A DNA stretch of 64,000 nt, from assembly GCF_002858935.1 (NCBI RefSeq), contig NZ_PJRT01000033.1, forward strand, positions 62,001 to 126,000, given 5' to 3'. Each line of letters begins with the position of its first letter. Position 1 is the first letter of the stretch. This DNA is from Pantoea endophytica. GTDB taxonomy: Bacteria > Pseudomonadota > Gammaproteobacteria > Enterobacterales > Enterobacteriaceae. Positions 36,246 through 47,832 of this stretch are shown in pieces. The notes beneath the pieces were generated by a model, which was given only the letters and a program-made list of their open reading frames with translations, did not search any database and was not told the origin of the DNA. The position numbers and the translations under genes were made by a program.

Positions 36246-37103
36246 ATGAAATCCATCCCTTATACCTTTTTAATGCTGCTATTCCCGTACTGCGGCGTCG
36301 CGCTGGCGGTCAGCACCGCGTGTCCGCCGATGAGCAAAAACATCACCAGCAGCAACAACTGGATCATGCTGGGCGGCGATGCCAAAGGCGCGGTGCGTCA
36401 GGTGGTGGCAGGTGAATTTGGTAAAGATGTGAACTCGCAAAAGCGCGTACTCGGCCAGTTTGATCAGTGCGGCGATTTGATGGTGGCCGATATCTCCTAC
36501 GACAAAAATGAAGGCAATGTTCTATTGACGATGGAACAGCATATCGCCCGCGTTCAACGCGGCTGGGTGGCGGAATATGCCTACATGGTTAAGGTGATTA
36601 AAGCAGGGCAAGAGGAAGTGGTCGACAACCGTCAGGGCACCATCAGCTGGCAAATCGGCCAGCATGGCAACATTGTCAGCTCATCCGATAAATTCACCAG
36701 CATGGGCAAAGATGGCTTTACCGATACCACTTATCGCTATGACAAACAGTTCAGAGTGGAAAAAAGCGTGGCGCGCGGCAGCGATAATATGACCAACGGC
36801 GAAAGCAGCTGGCGCTGGAATCCACAAGGATTGGTAACCTCATCCACCAGCGCGCGCAGCAAAGATATTTATAGCTATGATAACCAGTGGCGAGAACTGC
36901 GTTTGAACAGCACCGCGACCACGCCAGTCAGCACGCTGCGCTCGGTGGATGAGTGTCAGCTGTGGGATGAAGTGGGCAACTGCACGCTCAGTTATCTGCA
37001 TGAAACCGAAGTGTTCGCCAAAGGCACCATTGAACGCCATCTCAGCTCCGCTTATAAATACCAATACTGGAACGCACCCAACGAAACCGCCGCACAAGAT
37101 TAA
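36246..37103 (+). CDS. Secreted protein of unknown function, possibly YnfC-like
   Basis: The 285-residue protein has a signal peptide (MKSIPYTFLMLLFPYCGVALA) and then a beta-rich mature part with repeated short patterns (GTISWQIGQHGNIVSSSDKF, TTYRYDKQFRVEKSVARG, SWRWNPQGLVTSS, DIYSYDNQWRELRL) that recall YD-type or YnfC/UPF0257 proteins of enterobacteria. Cysteines at the mature N-terminus and in DECQLWDEVGNC could form disulfides. The STAC site does not fit a lipobox well, so it is probably soluble in the periplasm or outside. It stands alone between cutC and a LysE-type exporter gene. No function is known to me. Confidence 0.6.
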   Translation: MKSIPYTFLMLLFPYCGVALAVSTACPPMSKNITSSNNWIMLGGDAKGAVRQVVAGEFGKDVNSQKRVLGQFDQCGDLMVADISYDKNEGNVLLTMEQHIARVQRGWVAEYAYMVKVIKAGQEEVVDNRQGTISWQIGQHGNIVSSSDKFTSMGKDGFTDTTYRYDKQFRVEKSVARGSDNMTNGESSWRWNPQGLVTSSTSARSKDIYSYDNQWRELRLNSTATTPVSTLRSVDECQLWDEVGNCTLSYLHETEVFAKGTIERHLSSAYKYQYWNAPNETAAQD

Positions 37104-37137
37104 AGCAAAACGAACAAAACCCACAAAACCCACATAA

Positions 37138-37247
37138 AGGCTGGAAACAAGGGCCGCGAAGTAAAGCTTCCGCCGCATGGATGCGGCGGCAGAGTCCACA
37201 GGGATGTGTCCACGACGCCTTTACGCAGCGGCCCTTGTTTTCAGCCT
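37138..37247. repeat. 110-bp compound inverted-repeat element
   Basis: Two 20-base arms, 37138-37157 and 37228-37247, are complementary with one mismatch. Inside are a perfect 9-bp hairpin (CCGCCGCAT / ATGCGGCGG, 37170-37189), a small GAAG/CTTC hairpin (37158-37170) and CACA-GGGA-TGTG (37197-37208). The whole folds as a multi-branched stem. It lies between the secreted protein gene and the LysE-type gene and has no coding sense. It looks like a dispersed palindromic repeat or a small non-autonomous element; the flanks show no obvious target-site duplication. Confidence 0.65.
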
Positions 37248-37277
37248 GAAACGCACCGGAGCAATTGAGAACATCGC

Positions 37278-37898
37278 ATGACACTAATTTTATCTTTCCT
37301 TTTCGCCATCACCATCCTCACACTCACGCCCGGTTTTGATACTGCATTAGTGCTGCGTTCCGCCGCCGCGCAAGGCTGGAAACGTGCCTGGGCTACGGCA
37401 TTTGGCGTTACGCTGGGTTGTCTGGTGTGGGGCGTTGCGGTGGGTTTAGGCTTGGGCGCGCTGCTGCTGGCCTCGGAAATGGCGTATAACCTGCTGAAAT
37501 GGATCGGTGCGGCCTATCTCCTCTATCTCGGTGTCAAATTACTCATCAACCCACGCACCCAAGCGGAAGAAGGGCAGCACGCGCAGAGTAAAGAGCAAAG
37601 TTATGTTGCCTGCTTCACGCGCGGACTCTTTGGTAACCTGTTAAATCCTAAAGTCGGCGTATTCTACGTAACCTTTCTGCCGCAGTTTATTCCGGCGGGC
37701 GCGTCGGTGCCGCTGTGGTGTACGCTGATGGCGCTCACGCACATGGTGATAGGTTTGGTATGGAATGCGGTGCTAATTGGCAGCAGCCAGTATTTTGCGG
37801 CGCATCTGCGTCGCCCAGCGGTGCTGAAAGTGATGGATCGCCTGACGGGCAGCGTGTTTATTGGCTTCGCCGCGAAGCTGGCGCTATCGCGGCGTTAA
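37278..37898 (+). CDS. LysE/RhtB-family amino acid exporter
   Basis: A 206-residue inner-membrane protein with about six spans. The typical N-terminal TPGFDTALVLRSAAAQGWKRAW and the middle stretch FTRGLFGNLLNPKVGVFYVTFLPQFI place it in the LysE/RhtB family of amino-acid and metabolite exporters. The exported compound cannot be told from the sequence. It converges on cmoB with only 3 bp between the stops. Confidence 0.88.
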   Translation: MTLILSFLFAITILTLTPGFDTALVLRSAAAQGWKRAWATAFGVTLGCLVWGVAVGLGLGALLLASEMAYNLLKWIGAAYLLYLGVKLLINPRTQAEEGQHAQSKEQSYVACFTRGLFGNLLNPKVGVFYVTFLPQFIPAGASVPLWCTLMALTHMVIGLVWNAVLIGSSQYFAAHLRRPAVLKVMDRLTGSVFIGFAAKLALSRR

Positions 37899-37901
37899 AC
37901 A

Positions 37902-40496
<2,595 letters not shown>

Positions 40497-40637
40497 CGCG
40501 AACTCCTGAATCCTTTAGGGCGGGAAAGGGCGGCTTAATGTAACCTGTTTTGATGTCGGCAGGAAAAACAGCGCGATAAAGCATAATGTTTTGTCCGCTT
40601 TGATCGGGCTCCACTTATCCTGCCTGGGTTTTTCCAT

Positions 40638-40643
40638 TATAAT
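40638..40643 (+). promoter_or_regulatory. aspS promoter -10 element
   Basis: A perfect TATAAT lies 85 bp before the aspS start codon. No good -35 hexamer is seen at 17 bp. The region downstream forms a leader with a stable stem, listed separately. Confidence 0.5.
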
Positions 40644-40658
40644 AGCCGCCTTTTTTGC

Positions 40659-40695
40659 GACAGCATCTCAGAAGGTTACGCGGCCTGATGCTGTC
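40659..40695 (+). other. Stem-loop in the aspS leader
   Basis: GACAGCATC (40659-40667) pairs with GATGCTGTC (40687-40695), a perfect 9-bp stem with a 19-base loop inside the 5' untranslated region of aspS. It has no T tract. It could influence translation or message stability; no known riboswitch fold is recognised. Confidence 0.4.
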
Positions 40696-40727
40696 TGGCA
40701 GCAGCGGCGAAGTTAAAAGGATACGTT

Positions 40728-42509
40728 ATGCGTACAGAATATTGCGGACAGCTCAATCTGTCTCACGTGGGTCAGCAAGTCACTCTCTGCGGCTGGGTAA
40801 ATCGCCGTCGCGATCTGGGTAGCCTGATTTTTATCGATATGCGTGACCGTGAAGGTATCGCGCAGGTGTTCTTTGATGCCGATCGTCAGGACGCTTTCCA
40901 GCTGGCATCTGAGCTGCGTAACGAATTCTGTATCCAGATCACCGGCACCGTGCGTGCACGTGACGAAAAGAACAAAAACAGCGATATGGCGACCGGCGAA
41001 GTGGAAGTGTTTGCCCACGAGCTGAATATCATCAACCGCGCTGAACCGCTGCCGCTGGACTCTAACCAGGTCAACAGCGAAGAAGCGCGCCTGACCTATC
41101 GTTACCTGGACCTGCGTCGTCCGGAAATGGCGCAGCGTTTGAAAACCCGCGCTAAAATTACCAGCTTCGTGCGTCGCTTTATGGACGACCAGGGTTTCCT
41201 CGATATCGAAACGCCGATGCTGACCAAAGCCACGCCTGAAGGCGCGCGTGACTATCTGGTGCCAAGCCGCGTGCATAAAGGCAAGTTCTACGCGCTGCCG
41301 CAGTCGCCACAGCTGTTCAAACAGCTGCTGATGATGTCGGGTTTTGACCGCTACTATCAGATCGTTAAGTGTTTCCGTGACGAAGATCTGCGTGCAGATC
41401 GTCAGCCAGAATTTACCCAGATCGACGTGGAGACCTCTTTCATGACCGCAGAGCAGGTGCGTGAAAAGATGGAACGTCTGATTCGTGAATTGTGGATCGA
41501 TATCAAAGGCGTGGATCTCGGTGACTTCCCGCAGATGACTTTTGCGGAAGCGATGAACCGTTACGGCTCAGATAAGCCAGACCTGCGTAACCCAATGGAG
41601 CTGGTCGACGTTGCCGATCTGCTGAAAAACGTAGAATTCCAGGTGTTTGCTGGCCCAGCCAATGATGCCAAAGGCCGCGTGGCGGCTCTGCGCGTACCGG
41701 GCGGTGCAGCGCTGACGCGTAAGCAAATCGATGAGTACGGTGAATTTGTCAAAATTTATGGCGCCAAAGGTTTGGCGTGGATGAAGATCAACGAACGCGC
41801 GAAAGGCTTCGAAGGCGTACAGAGCCCGGTTGCCAAGTTCCTCAGCGCAGAAATCGTTGAAGACATTCTCAACCGTACTGGCGCCCAAGATGGCGACCTG
41901 ATCTTCTTCGGTGCGGACCGCGCCAAAGTGGTGGCGGATGCGCTGGGTGCGCTGCGTCTGAAAGTGGGCCGCGATCTGCAGATTACTGATGACAAAGCCT
42001 GGGCGCCGCTGTGGGTGATCGACTTCCCAATGTTTGAGGAAGATGATGAGGGCGGCCTGGCAGCGATGCACCATCCGTTCACGTCGCCGAAAGACCTGAG
42101 CGCAGAACAGCTGGCAACCGATCCGGTACAAGCGGTAGCGAATGCCTACGATATGGTGATTAACGGCTACGAAGTGGGTGGCGGTTCCGTACGTATTCAT
42201 AATGGTAAAATGCAGCAGACGGTATTCAGCATCCTCGGCATTACTGAAGAAGAGCAGCGTGAGAAGTTTGGCTTCCTGCTCGACGCACTGAAATACGGTA
42301 CGCCGCCGCACGCCGGCCTGGCGTTCGGCCTGGATCGTCTGACCATGCTGTTGACCGGCACCGATAACATCCGTGATGTGATCGCGTTCCCGAAAACGAC
42401 TGCCGCCGCGTGCATGATGACCGAAGCCCCAAGCGAAGCCAATCCCGCTGCGTTGCTGGACCTCGGCATTCTGGTGGCGCCGAAAAAAGAAAAAACAGAG
42501 AACAAATAA
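40728..42509 (+). CDS. aspS: Aspartyl-tRNA synthetase
   Basis: The 593-residue class II synthetase charges tRNA-Asp. It has the N-terminal OB-fold anticodon-binding domain ([20 protein letters not shown]), motif 2 ([20 protein letters not shown]), the bacterial GAD insertion domain (about residues 290-420) and motif 3 ([13 protein letters not shown]). The length is that of bacterial AspRS. AAAAGGAT precedes ATG 40728. The nudB start shares one base with its stop. Confidence 0.98.
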   Translation: MRTEYCGQLNLSHVGQQVTLCGWVNRRRDLGSLIFIDMRDREGIAQVFFDADRQDAFQLASELRNEFCIQITGTVRARDEKNKNSDMATGEVEVFAHELNIINRAEPLPLDSNQVNSEEARLTYRYLDLRRPEMAQRLKTRAKITSFVRRFMDDQGFLDIETPMLTKATPEGARDYLVPSRVHKGKFYALPQSPQLFKQLLMMSGFDRYYQIVKCFRDEDLRADRQPEFTQIDVETSFMTAEQVREKMERLIRELWIDIKGVDLGDFPQMTFAEAMNRYGSDKPDLRNPMELVDVADLLKNVEFQVFAGPANDAKGRVAALRVPGGAALTRKQIDEYGEFVKIYGAKGLAWMKINERAKGFEGVQSPVAKFLSAEIVEDILNRTGAQDGDLIFFGADRAKVVADALGALRLKVGRDLQITDDKAWAPLWVIDFPMFEEDDEGGLAAMHHPFTSPKDLSAEQLATDPVQAVANAYDMVINGYEVGGGSVRIHNGKMQQTVFSILGITEEEQREKFGFLLDALKYGTPPHAGLAFGLDRLTMLLTGTDNIRDVIAFPKTTAAACMMTEAPSEANPAALLDLGILVAPKKEKTENK

Positions 42510-42940
42510 TGGGCTTTAAACATCCGGTTTCGGTGCTGGTGGTGATTTTTGCCCGCGATACCGGCCGGGTGTTAATGCTGCAGCGACGTGATGACGACAG
42601 CTTCTGGCAATCGGTCACTGGCAGCCTGGAAGCGGGCGAAACCCCGCGCCAGGCAGCTCAGCGCGAAGTGTTAGAAGAACTTGCCATTGATATTGCGCAC
42701 GAAAAGCTAGTGCTGGACGATTGCCACAAGCAAATCGAGTTTGAGATCTTCCCGCACTATCGCCATCGTTACGCACCGGGCACCACGCACAATCGCGAAC
42801 ACTGGTTCAGGTTGGCTATACCCGCAGAACGCGACCTGCTGCTCACCGAGCATCTCGCCGCGCGCTGGCTCGAACCCGCCGCTGCTGCTGCCCTCACCAA
42901 GTCCTGGAGTAACCGCCAGGCGATTGAAGAATTTATCTGA
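42509..42940 (+). CDS. nudB: NudB, dihydroneopterin triphosphate diphosphatase
   Basis: A 143-residue Nudix hydrolase. The Nudix box is GSLEAGETPRQAAQREVLEE, continuing LAID. NudB removes pyrophosphate from dihydroneopterin triphosphate in folate synthesis. The start [15 protein letters not shown] overlaps the aspS stop by one base (TAATG), so it is translated from the aspS message. Some enterobacterial orders place yebC next, as here. Confidence 0.93.
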   Translation: MGFKHPVSVLVVIFARDTGRVLMLQRRDDDSFWQSVTGSLEAGETPRQAAQREVLEELAIDIAHEKLVLDDCHKQIEFEIFPHYRHRYAPGTTHNREHWFRLAIPAERDLLLTEHLAARWLEPAAAAALTKSWSNRQAIEEFI

Positions 42941-43044
42941 ATGCTCGCCGCCGCGCGTTTTTCCGGTGGCGAATGCATTAAGTTTTATGAATCTGGTGAG
43001 TTTTCAACGAACGCACCGAACAATATCGAACAGTCAGGCGTAAT

Positions 43045-43135
43045 CGGCGCCGCGAGGTTGTTCACCGCCAGCGCACAGCAACCGGAGCGTACTTATGTAC
43101 GTGAGGATTGCGAGCACTGCCGGGGGACAAGATCG
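43045..43135. repeat. Imperfect long hairpin, probable dispersed enterobacterial repeat
   Basis: Between nudB and yebC lies a perfect hairpin CGTAC-TTAT-GTACG (43088-43101). It is flanked by further paired blocks (GCAACC with GGATTGC, CAGCGC with GCACTG), forming one long imperfect stem. The core AACCGGAGCGTAC ... GTACGTGAGGAT looks like intergenic repeats I associate with enterobacterial chromosomes, but I cannot confirm copy number. Short open frames across it are not convincing. Confidence 0.4.
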
Positions 43136-43181
43136 CAAGTAAGATAGCCTGCACCCAGTAAAAGATCGGAGATAAAGTAAG

Positions 43182-43925
43182 ATGGCTGGACACAGTAAAT
43201 GGGCGAATACTAAGCATCGTAAAGCTGCTCAGGACGCTAAGCGCGGTAAAATCTTCACCAAAATCATTCGTGAGCTGGTCACCGCCGCGAAACTGGGCGG
43301 TGGCGATGCGGGTTCCAACCCACGTCTGCGCGCAGCGATGGATAAAGCGCTGTCTAACAACATGACGCGCGACACCATGAACCGTGCCATCGCACGCGGC
43401 GTGGGCGGTGAAGATGATTCCAACATGGAAACCATCATTTATGAAGGTTACGGTCCGGGCGGCTCAGCAGTGATGATTGAGTGCCTGAGCGACAACCGCA
43501 ACCGTACCGTGGGCGAAGTGCGTCATGCCTTCACCAAAACCGGCGGCAACCTCGGTACCGACGGCTCGGTTTCTTACCTGTTCAGCAAGAAGGGCGTAAT
43601 CTCCTTCGCGCCAGGTCAGGACGAAGATGCGGTGATGGAAGCGGCGCTGGAAGCAGGTGCAGAAGACGTTGTGGCCTATGACGACGGCGCGATTGATGTC
43701 TTCACCGCGTGGGAAGAGATGGGTGCAGTGCGTGATGCGCTGGAAGCGGGCGGTCTGAAAGCCGACTCGGCTGAAGTCTCGATGATCCCTTCCACTAAAG
43801 CCGAAATGGATGCCGAAACCGCGCCGAAACTGCTGCGCCTCATCGACATGCTGGAAGACTGTGACGACGTGCAGGAAGTTTACCATAACGGTGAAATCTC
43901 TGATGAGATCGCAGAAACGCTGTAA
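43182..43925 (+). CDS. yebC: YebC, translation-associated regulatory factor (TACO1 family)
   Basis: The 247-residue protein starts with the highly conserved [20 protein letters not shown] and continues with the three-domain TACO1/YebC fold ([21 protein letters not shown] in the middle). The family was long annotated as a DNA-binding transcription regulator; recent work ties members to ribosome function at proline-rich stretches. It precedes ruvC by 37 bp, the usual enterobacterial arrangement. Confidence 0.96.
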   Translation: MAGHSKWANTKHRKAAQDAKRGKIFTKIIRELVTAAKLGGGDAGSNPRLRAAMDKALSNNMTRDTMNRAIARGVGGEDDSNMETIIYEGYGPGGSAVMIECLSDNRNRTVGEVRHAFTKTGGNLGTDGSVSYLFSKKGVISFAPGQDEDAVMEAALEAGAEDVVAYDDGAIDVFTAWEEMGAVRDALEAGGLKADSAEVSMIPSTKAEMDAETAPKLLRLIDMLEDCDDVQEVYHNGEISDEIAETL

Positions 43926-43962
43926 TGGCGTTGCTTAAAACCCTACTCACCGGAGACGCGCC

Positions 43963-44490
43963 GTGGCGATAATTCTCGGGATCGATCCCGGCTCGCGCGT
44001 CACCGGTTACGGTGTTATTCGCCAAACCGGCCGCCAGCTTACCTATCTGGGCAGCGGCTGTATCCGCACCAGCGTCACCGATCTGCCGACGCGCCTCAAA
44101 CTGATCTACGCGGGCGTCAGCGAAATTATCACCCAGTTCTCACCCGACTATTTCGCCATCGAGCAGGTGTTTATGGCCAAGAATGCGGACTCAGCGCTGA
44201 AACTGGGCCAGGCGCGCGGTGCGGCGATTGTCGCGGCGGTGAATCATGATTTGCCGGTGTTTGAATATGCGGCGCGCCAGGTGAAGCAAACCGTTACCGG
44301 TACCGGCGGTGCAGAGAAAAGTCAGGTGCAGCATATGGTACGAACCTTGCTAAAACTGCCGGCCAATCCGCAGGCGGATGCCGCCGATGCGCTGGCCATC
44401 GCCATTACGCATTGCCATATGAGCCAAAACGCGGCGCGTATCAGCGATACGAAACTGGTGATGACGCGCGGACGTATGCGATCGGGTTAG
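43963..44490 (+). CDS. ruvC: RuvC, Holliday junction resolvase
   Basis: The 175-residue RuvC cuts Holliday junctions symmetrically. The acidic catalytic residues are seen at [12 protein letters not shown] (D8), FAIEQVF (glutamate) and [15 protein letters not shown] (two aspartates). The start is GTG 43963 with GGAG upstream. It is separated from ruvA by a hairpin that also contains the SOS operator, so ruvC is probably transcribed with yebC and not under SOS control, as in E. coli. Confidence 0.97.
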   Translation: MAIILGIDPGSRVTGYGVIRQTGRQLTYLGSGCIRTSVTDLPTRLKLIYAGVSEIITQFSPDYFAIEQVFMAKNADSALKLGQARGAAIVAAVNHDLPVFEYAARQVKQTVTGTGGAEKSQVQHMVRTLLKLPANPQADAADALAIAITHCHMSQNAARISDTKLVMTRGRMRSG

Positions 44491-44510
44491 CGGAAACGAA
44501 ACGCAGTATG

Positions 44511-44537
44511 AGGCTGGATATTCATCCAGCCTTTTTT
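44511..44537 (+). terminator. ruvC terminator overlapping the ruvA SOS operator
   Basis: AGGCTGGAT (44511-44519) pairs with ATCCAGCCT (44524-44532) around a 4-base loop, followed by six T residues ending at 44537. This is a good intrinsic terminator for yebC-ruvC. Confidence 0.75.
44514..44529 (+). promoter_or_regulatory. LexA (SOS) operator of ruvAB
   Basis: CTGGATATTCATCCAG is palindromic at its ends and close to the E. coli ruvA SOS box; the general consensus is CTGT-N8-ACAG. It lies 54 bp before the ruvA GTG. LexA binding here would repress ruvAB until DNA damage. It is embedded in the ruvC terminator stem. Confidence 0.75.
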
Positions 44538-44582
44538 ATGGTATATAAACAGGCTTACTTATCAGATTAAGGAATTGCTCAG

Positions 44583-45197
44583 GTGATTGGTCGTTTACGA
44601 GGCAACATTCTGGAAAAACAGCCGCCGCTGGTGTTGATTGAGGCGCACGGTGTCGGTTATGAAGTGCACATGCCAATGACCTGCTTTTACGAGCTGCCGG
44701 AGATCAATCAGGAAGCGATTATCTTTACGCAGTTTGTGGTACGCGAAGATGCGCAACTGCTATTCGGTTTCAATAACAAGCAGGAACGCACGCTGTTCCG
44801 CGAGCTGGTGAAGGTGAATGGCGTTGGGCCAAAACTGGCGCTGGCAATTCTGTCTGGCATGTCGGCCCAGCAGTTCGTGACCGCCGTTGAGCGACAAGAG
44901 ATTGCCTCGCTGATCAAACTGCCGGGCGTGGGTAAAAAAACCGCCGAGCGTTTGATTGTGGAGATGAAAGACCGCTTTATCGGCATGCACGGCGATCTGT
45001 TTGGTGGTGATTCAACCTTTACGTTGACCACGCCATCCGCTGCACAAGACAATAACGATGCTGAAGCCGAAGCGGTTTCAGCGCTGGTGGCTCTGGGCTA
45101 TAAACCGCAGGAAGCCAGCCGTATGATCAGCAAAGTCGGGAAACCGGATGCGGATTGCGAAACCCTGATTCGTGAAGCCCTGCGCGCAGCTATTTGA
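44583..45197 (+). CDS. ruvA: RuvA, Holliday junction-binding subunit
   Basis: The 204-residue RuvA tetramer binds four-way junctions and recruits RuvB. It shows the N-terminal OB fold ([20 protein letters not shown]), the helix-hairpin-helix motifs ([15 protein letters not shown] and [13 protein letters not shown]) and the C-terminal domain III ([20 protein letters not shown]) that touches RuvB. Start is GTG 44583. Followed by ruvB after 8 bp. Confidence 0.97.
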   Translation: MIGRLRGNILEKQPPLVLIEAHGVGYEVHMPMTCFYELPEINQEAIIFTQFVVREDAQLLFGFNNKQERTLFRELVKVNGVGPKLALAILSGMSAQQFVTAVERQEIASLIKLPGVGKKTAERLIVEMKDRFIGMHGDLFGGDSTFTLTTPSAAQDNNDAEAEAVSALVALGYKPQEASRMISKVGKPDADCETLIREALRAAI

Positions 45198-45205
45198 GGT
45201 AAAGC

Positions 45206-46210
45206 ATGATTGAAGCCGATCGTCTGGTCTCGGGCAGTTCCTTTAATGAAGAAGAAACGCTCGACCGTGCCATTCGTCCCAAGCTGCTCACGGAATATGT
45301 TGGCCAGCCGCAGGTGCGCGAGCAAATGGAGATTTTCATCCAGGCTGCGAAACTGCGTGGCGATGCACTCGATCATCTGCTGATTTTCGGCCCGCCGGGG
45401 TTGGGTAAAACTACGCTGGCTAACATCGTCGCTAACGAAATGGGCGTCAATCTGCGCACCACGTCCGGCCCGGTGCTGGAAAAAGCCGGCGATCTGGCGG
45501 CGATGCTCACTAACCTCGAACCGCATGACGTGCTGTTTATTGATGAGATCCATCGGCTGTCGCCGGTGGTGGAAGAAGTGCTGTATCCGGCGATGGAAGA
45601 TTATCAGCTGGATATCATGATTGGTGAAGGTCCGGCAGCGCGTTCGATTAAGCTCGATCTGCCGCCGTTTACCCTGATTGGTGCCACGACGCGTGCCGGT
45701 TCTTTAACTTCGCCGCTGCGCGACCGTTTCGGCATCGTGCAGCGCCTTGAGTTCTATAATGTACCCGATCTGCAGCATATCGTGGGTCGAAGCGCGGCCT
45801 GTCTTGGCCTGGCGCTGAGTGAAGAGGGCGCGCTGGAGATAGCGCGTCGTGCACGCGGAACGCCGCGTATCGCTAACCGCCTGCTGCGCCGCGTGCGTGA
45901 CTTTGCGGAAGTGCGCGCCAACGGCAATCTGAGCGGCGAAGTATCAGCCAGCGCGCTGGATATGCTTAACGTCGACAGTCAGGGTTTTGATTATATGGAC
46001 CGCAAACTGCTGCTGGCGATTATCGATAAGTTCTCGGGTGGTCCGGTAGGCTTAGATAACCTGGCAGCGGCGATTGGCGAAGAGCGGGAAACTATTGAGG
46101 ATGTGATTGAACCCTTCCTGATCCAGCAAGGATTCATTCAACGCACGCCGCGTGGCCGGATGGCCACGCAGCATGCTTACAAACACTTTGGTATTAGTCG
46201 CGAAGAGTAA
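45206..46210 (+). CDS. ruvB: RuvB, branch-migration ATPase
   Basis: The 334-residue AAA+ motor of Holliday junction branch migration. Walker A is GPPGLGKTT, Walker [10 protein letters not shown], sensor 1 GATTRAG, and the arginine finger region follows; the winged-helix DNA-binding domain occupies the C-terminus (ending HAYKHFGI). GAGGTAAAGC precedes ATG 45206. A hairpin terminator follows directly. Confidence 0.98.
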   Translation: MIEADRLVSGSSFNEEETLDRAIRPKLLTEYVGQPQVREQMEIFIQAAKLRGDALDHLLIFGPPGLGKTTLANIVANEMGVNLRTTSGPVLEKAGDLAAMLTNLEPHDVLFIDEIHRLSPVVEEVLYPAMEDYQLDIMIGEGPAARSIKLDLPPFTLIGATTRAGSLTSPLRDRFGIVQRLEFYNVPDLQHIVGRSAACLGLALSEEGALEIARRARGTPRIANRLLRRVRDFAEVRANGNLSGEVSASALDMLNVDSQGFDYMDRKLLLAIIDKFSGGPVGLDNLAAAIGEERETIEDVIEPFLIQQGFIQRTPRGRMATQHAYKHFGISREE

Positions 46211-46236
46211 ACCGGCGTTATGCCGCCGGTTTTTTT
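46211..46236 (+). terminator. ruvB terminator, overlapping znuB 3' end
   Basis: ACCGGCG (46211-46217) pairs with CGCCGGT (46224-46230), then seven T residues to 46236. It starts at the base after the ruvB stop and covers the last codons of the convergent znuB gene. Confidence 0.85.
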
Positions 46237-47003
46237 GCCATGCTAATGATGAACAATACTGCCGCGCATAACACCACTGAAGGACCGGCTGGCGTATCGT
46301 AGCTGGCGGAGAAGGTCAGTCCACCGGTCACTGCGATAATACCGGCAATTACCGCAAAACCGGCCATCTGTTCCGGCGAGCGCGAGAAGCGACGTGCCGT
46401 CGCCGCCGGGATAATCAGCAACGACGTAATAATCAAAGCACCGACAAACTTCATCGCTACGCCGATGGTTAACGCGGTGACCAGCATCAACATCAAACGC
46501 GTGCGCTGAATGTTAACGCCATCCACCTGCGCCAGCTCCGGGCTGATGGTCATCGACAACAGCGAATTCCACTGCCACGCCATCACCGCCAGTACAATCG
46601 CCACGCCGCCGCCCATCATCCACAAATCATCGGGCGTCACCGCCAGCAGATCGCCAAACAGGTAAGCCATCAGATCGACACGCACGCCTTGCATCAGACT
46701 GACGACCACTAAACCCAGCGACAGCGCACTGTGCGCCATAATGCCGAGCAGCGTATCAATAGCCAGATGCGGGCGTCGCTCCAGCCACACCAATCCCAAC
46801 GCCAGACACACGGTCACCAAAATCACCGCATAGTAAGGATTCACGTTGAGCAGCAAACCAAACGCCACGCCCAGTAAGGACGCATGCGCGAGCGTATCGC
46901 CGAAGTAAGACATGCGGCGCCAAACCACAAACGAGCCAAGTGGACCGGCCGCCAGCGCCAGCAACACGCCGCCCAGCCAGCCAGGTAATAACAGTTCAAT
47001 CAT
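46218..47003 (-). CDS. znuB: ZnuB, zinc ABC transporter permease
   Basis: The 261-residue permease of the high-affinity zinc importer has about eight membrane spans and is of the metal-type ABC-3 family (for example [26 protein letters not shown] near residues 22-48). It works with ZnuC and the periplasmic receptor ZnuA encoded divergently. Its start overlaps the znuC stop by 4 bp. Confidence 0.96.
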   Translation of the reverse strand: MIELLLPGWLGGVLLALAAGPLGSFVVWRRMSYFGDTLAHASLLGVAFGLLLNVNPYYAVILVTVCLALGLVWLERRPHLAIDTLLGIMAHSALSLGLVVVSLMQGVRVDLMAYLFGDLLAVTPDDLWMMGGGVAIVLAVMAWQWNSLLSMTISPELAQVDGVNIQRTRLMLMLVTALTIGVAMKFVGALIITSLLIIPAATARRFSRSPEQMAGFAVIAGIIAVTGGLTFSASYDTPAGPSVVLCAAVLFIISMAKKPAA

Positions 47004-47755
47004 GACGGGCCATTTCCTTTGCGCAGAACAATGCGTCCCTGTAAATCGTGACGGTGATTATGATGATGACGATAAATCGCTAGCTGCTGCGCGCCGCGTG
47101 GGCCAAACATCGCAATAAACTCGGGATGTTGTGACACCGCTTCCGGCGTGCCGGAACAGCAGATGTGATGGTTGAGACACAGCACTTCGTCGGTTTTCGC
47201 CATCACCAGATGCAGGTCGTGTGAAACCATCAGCACACCGCAGTTCAGTTCGCGGCGCAGCTGATCGATTAAATCGTACAGCGCGACCTGGCCATTGACA
47301 TCAACGCCTTGTGTCGGCTCATCCAATACCAAAAGCTGCGGTTCATTGAGTAATGCACGCGCCAGCAAAACACGTTGTGTCTCACCGCCGGAAAGTTTTT
47401 GCAGCGTTGCATGCAGCAGATGCCCGGCCTGTACGCGCTTGAGCGCCGGCAAAATGGCATCGCGTTTGGTGCCGCGCGACAGGCGCATAAAGCGTTCCAC
47501 GGTGATCGGCAACGTTGGGTCGATGTGCAGTTTTTGCGGCACGTAGCCGATACGCAAATCAGCGGCGCGCTTGACGCTGCCGCTGGTGGGTTTCAGTAGC
47601 CCCAACACTGCGCGAACCAGCGTGGATTTACCGGCGCCGTTCGGGCCGAGCAGGGTGAGAATTTTCCCCGGCTCAAGTGCGAGGCTAATACCTGCAAGCA
47701 CCGGACGCTGGGAGAACTTCACAGAAATGTTTTCAAGGGTAACAAGTGGCGACAT
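47000..47755 (-). CDS. znuC: ZnuC, zinc ABC transporter ATPase
   Basis: The 251-residue ATPase has Walker [10 protein letters not shown], signature LSGGETQR, Walker [13 protein letters not shown] and a histidine-rich C-terminal part (YRHHHNHRH) like E. coli ZnuC. I placed the start at ATG 47755 ([14 protein letters not shown]), where the family begins; an in-frame ATG at 47773 would sit 8 bp from the Zur operator and is less likely. Neither has a strong ribosome-binding site. Confidence 0.93.
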   Translation of the reverse strand: MSPLVTLENISVKFSQRPVLAGISLALEPGKILTLLGPNGAGKSTLVRAVLGLLKPTSGSVKRAADLRIGYVPQKLHIDPTLPITVERFMRLSRGTKRDAILPALKRVQAGHLLHATLQKLSGGETQRVLLARALLNEPQLLVLDEPTQGVDVNGQVALYDLIDQLRRELNCGVLMVSHDLHLVMAKTDEVLCLNHHICCSGTPEAVSQHPEFIAMFGPRGAQQLAIYRHHHNHRHDLQGRIVLRKGNGPS

Positions 47756-47781
47756 GTTATTTACGGGTTGCATAGAATTTC

Positions 47782-47802
47782 GAATGTTATAATATCACAT
47801 TC
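47782..47802. promoter_or_regulatory. Zur operator between znuC and znuA
   Basis: A near-palindrome of 21 bases, GAATGTTAT ... ATCACATTC, closely matches the enterobacterial Zur box. It lies in the 77-bp space between the divergent znuC and znuA starts, so zinc-loaded Zur would repress both directions. Confidence 0.88.
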
Positions 47803-47832
47803 CATCAACGGTTCACGATGGAATGACGTATT

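Noticed and set aside
37138..37247. tRNA or tmRNA gene at the branched element
   Set aside because: The arms and loops do not have the anticodon or T-loop pattern; the outer stem of 20 bp is far too long for a tRNA acceptor stem.
42941..43147. 68-codon frame directly after nudB
   Set aside because: It runs into the palindromic repeat, has no ribosome-binding site beyond the nudB stop and no protein-like composition.
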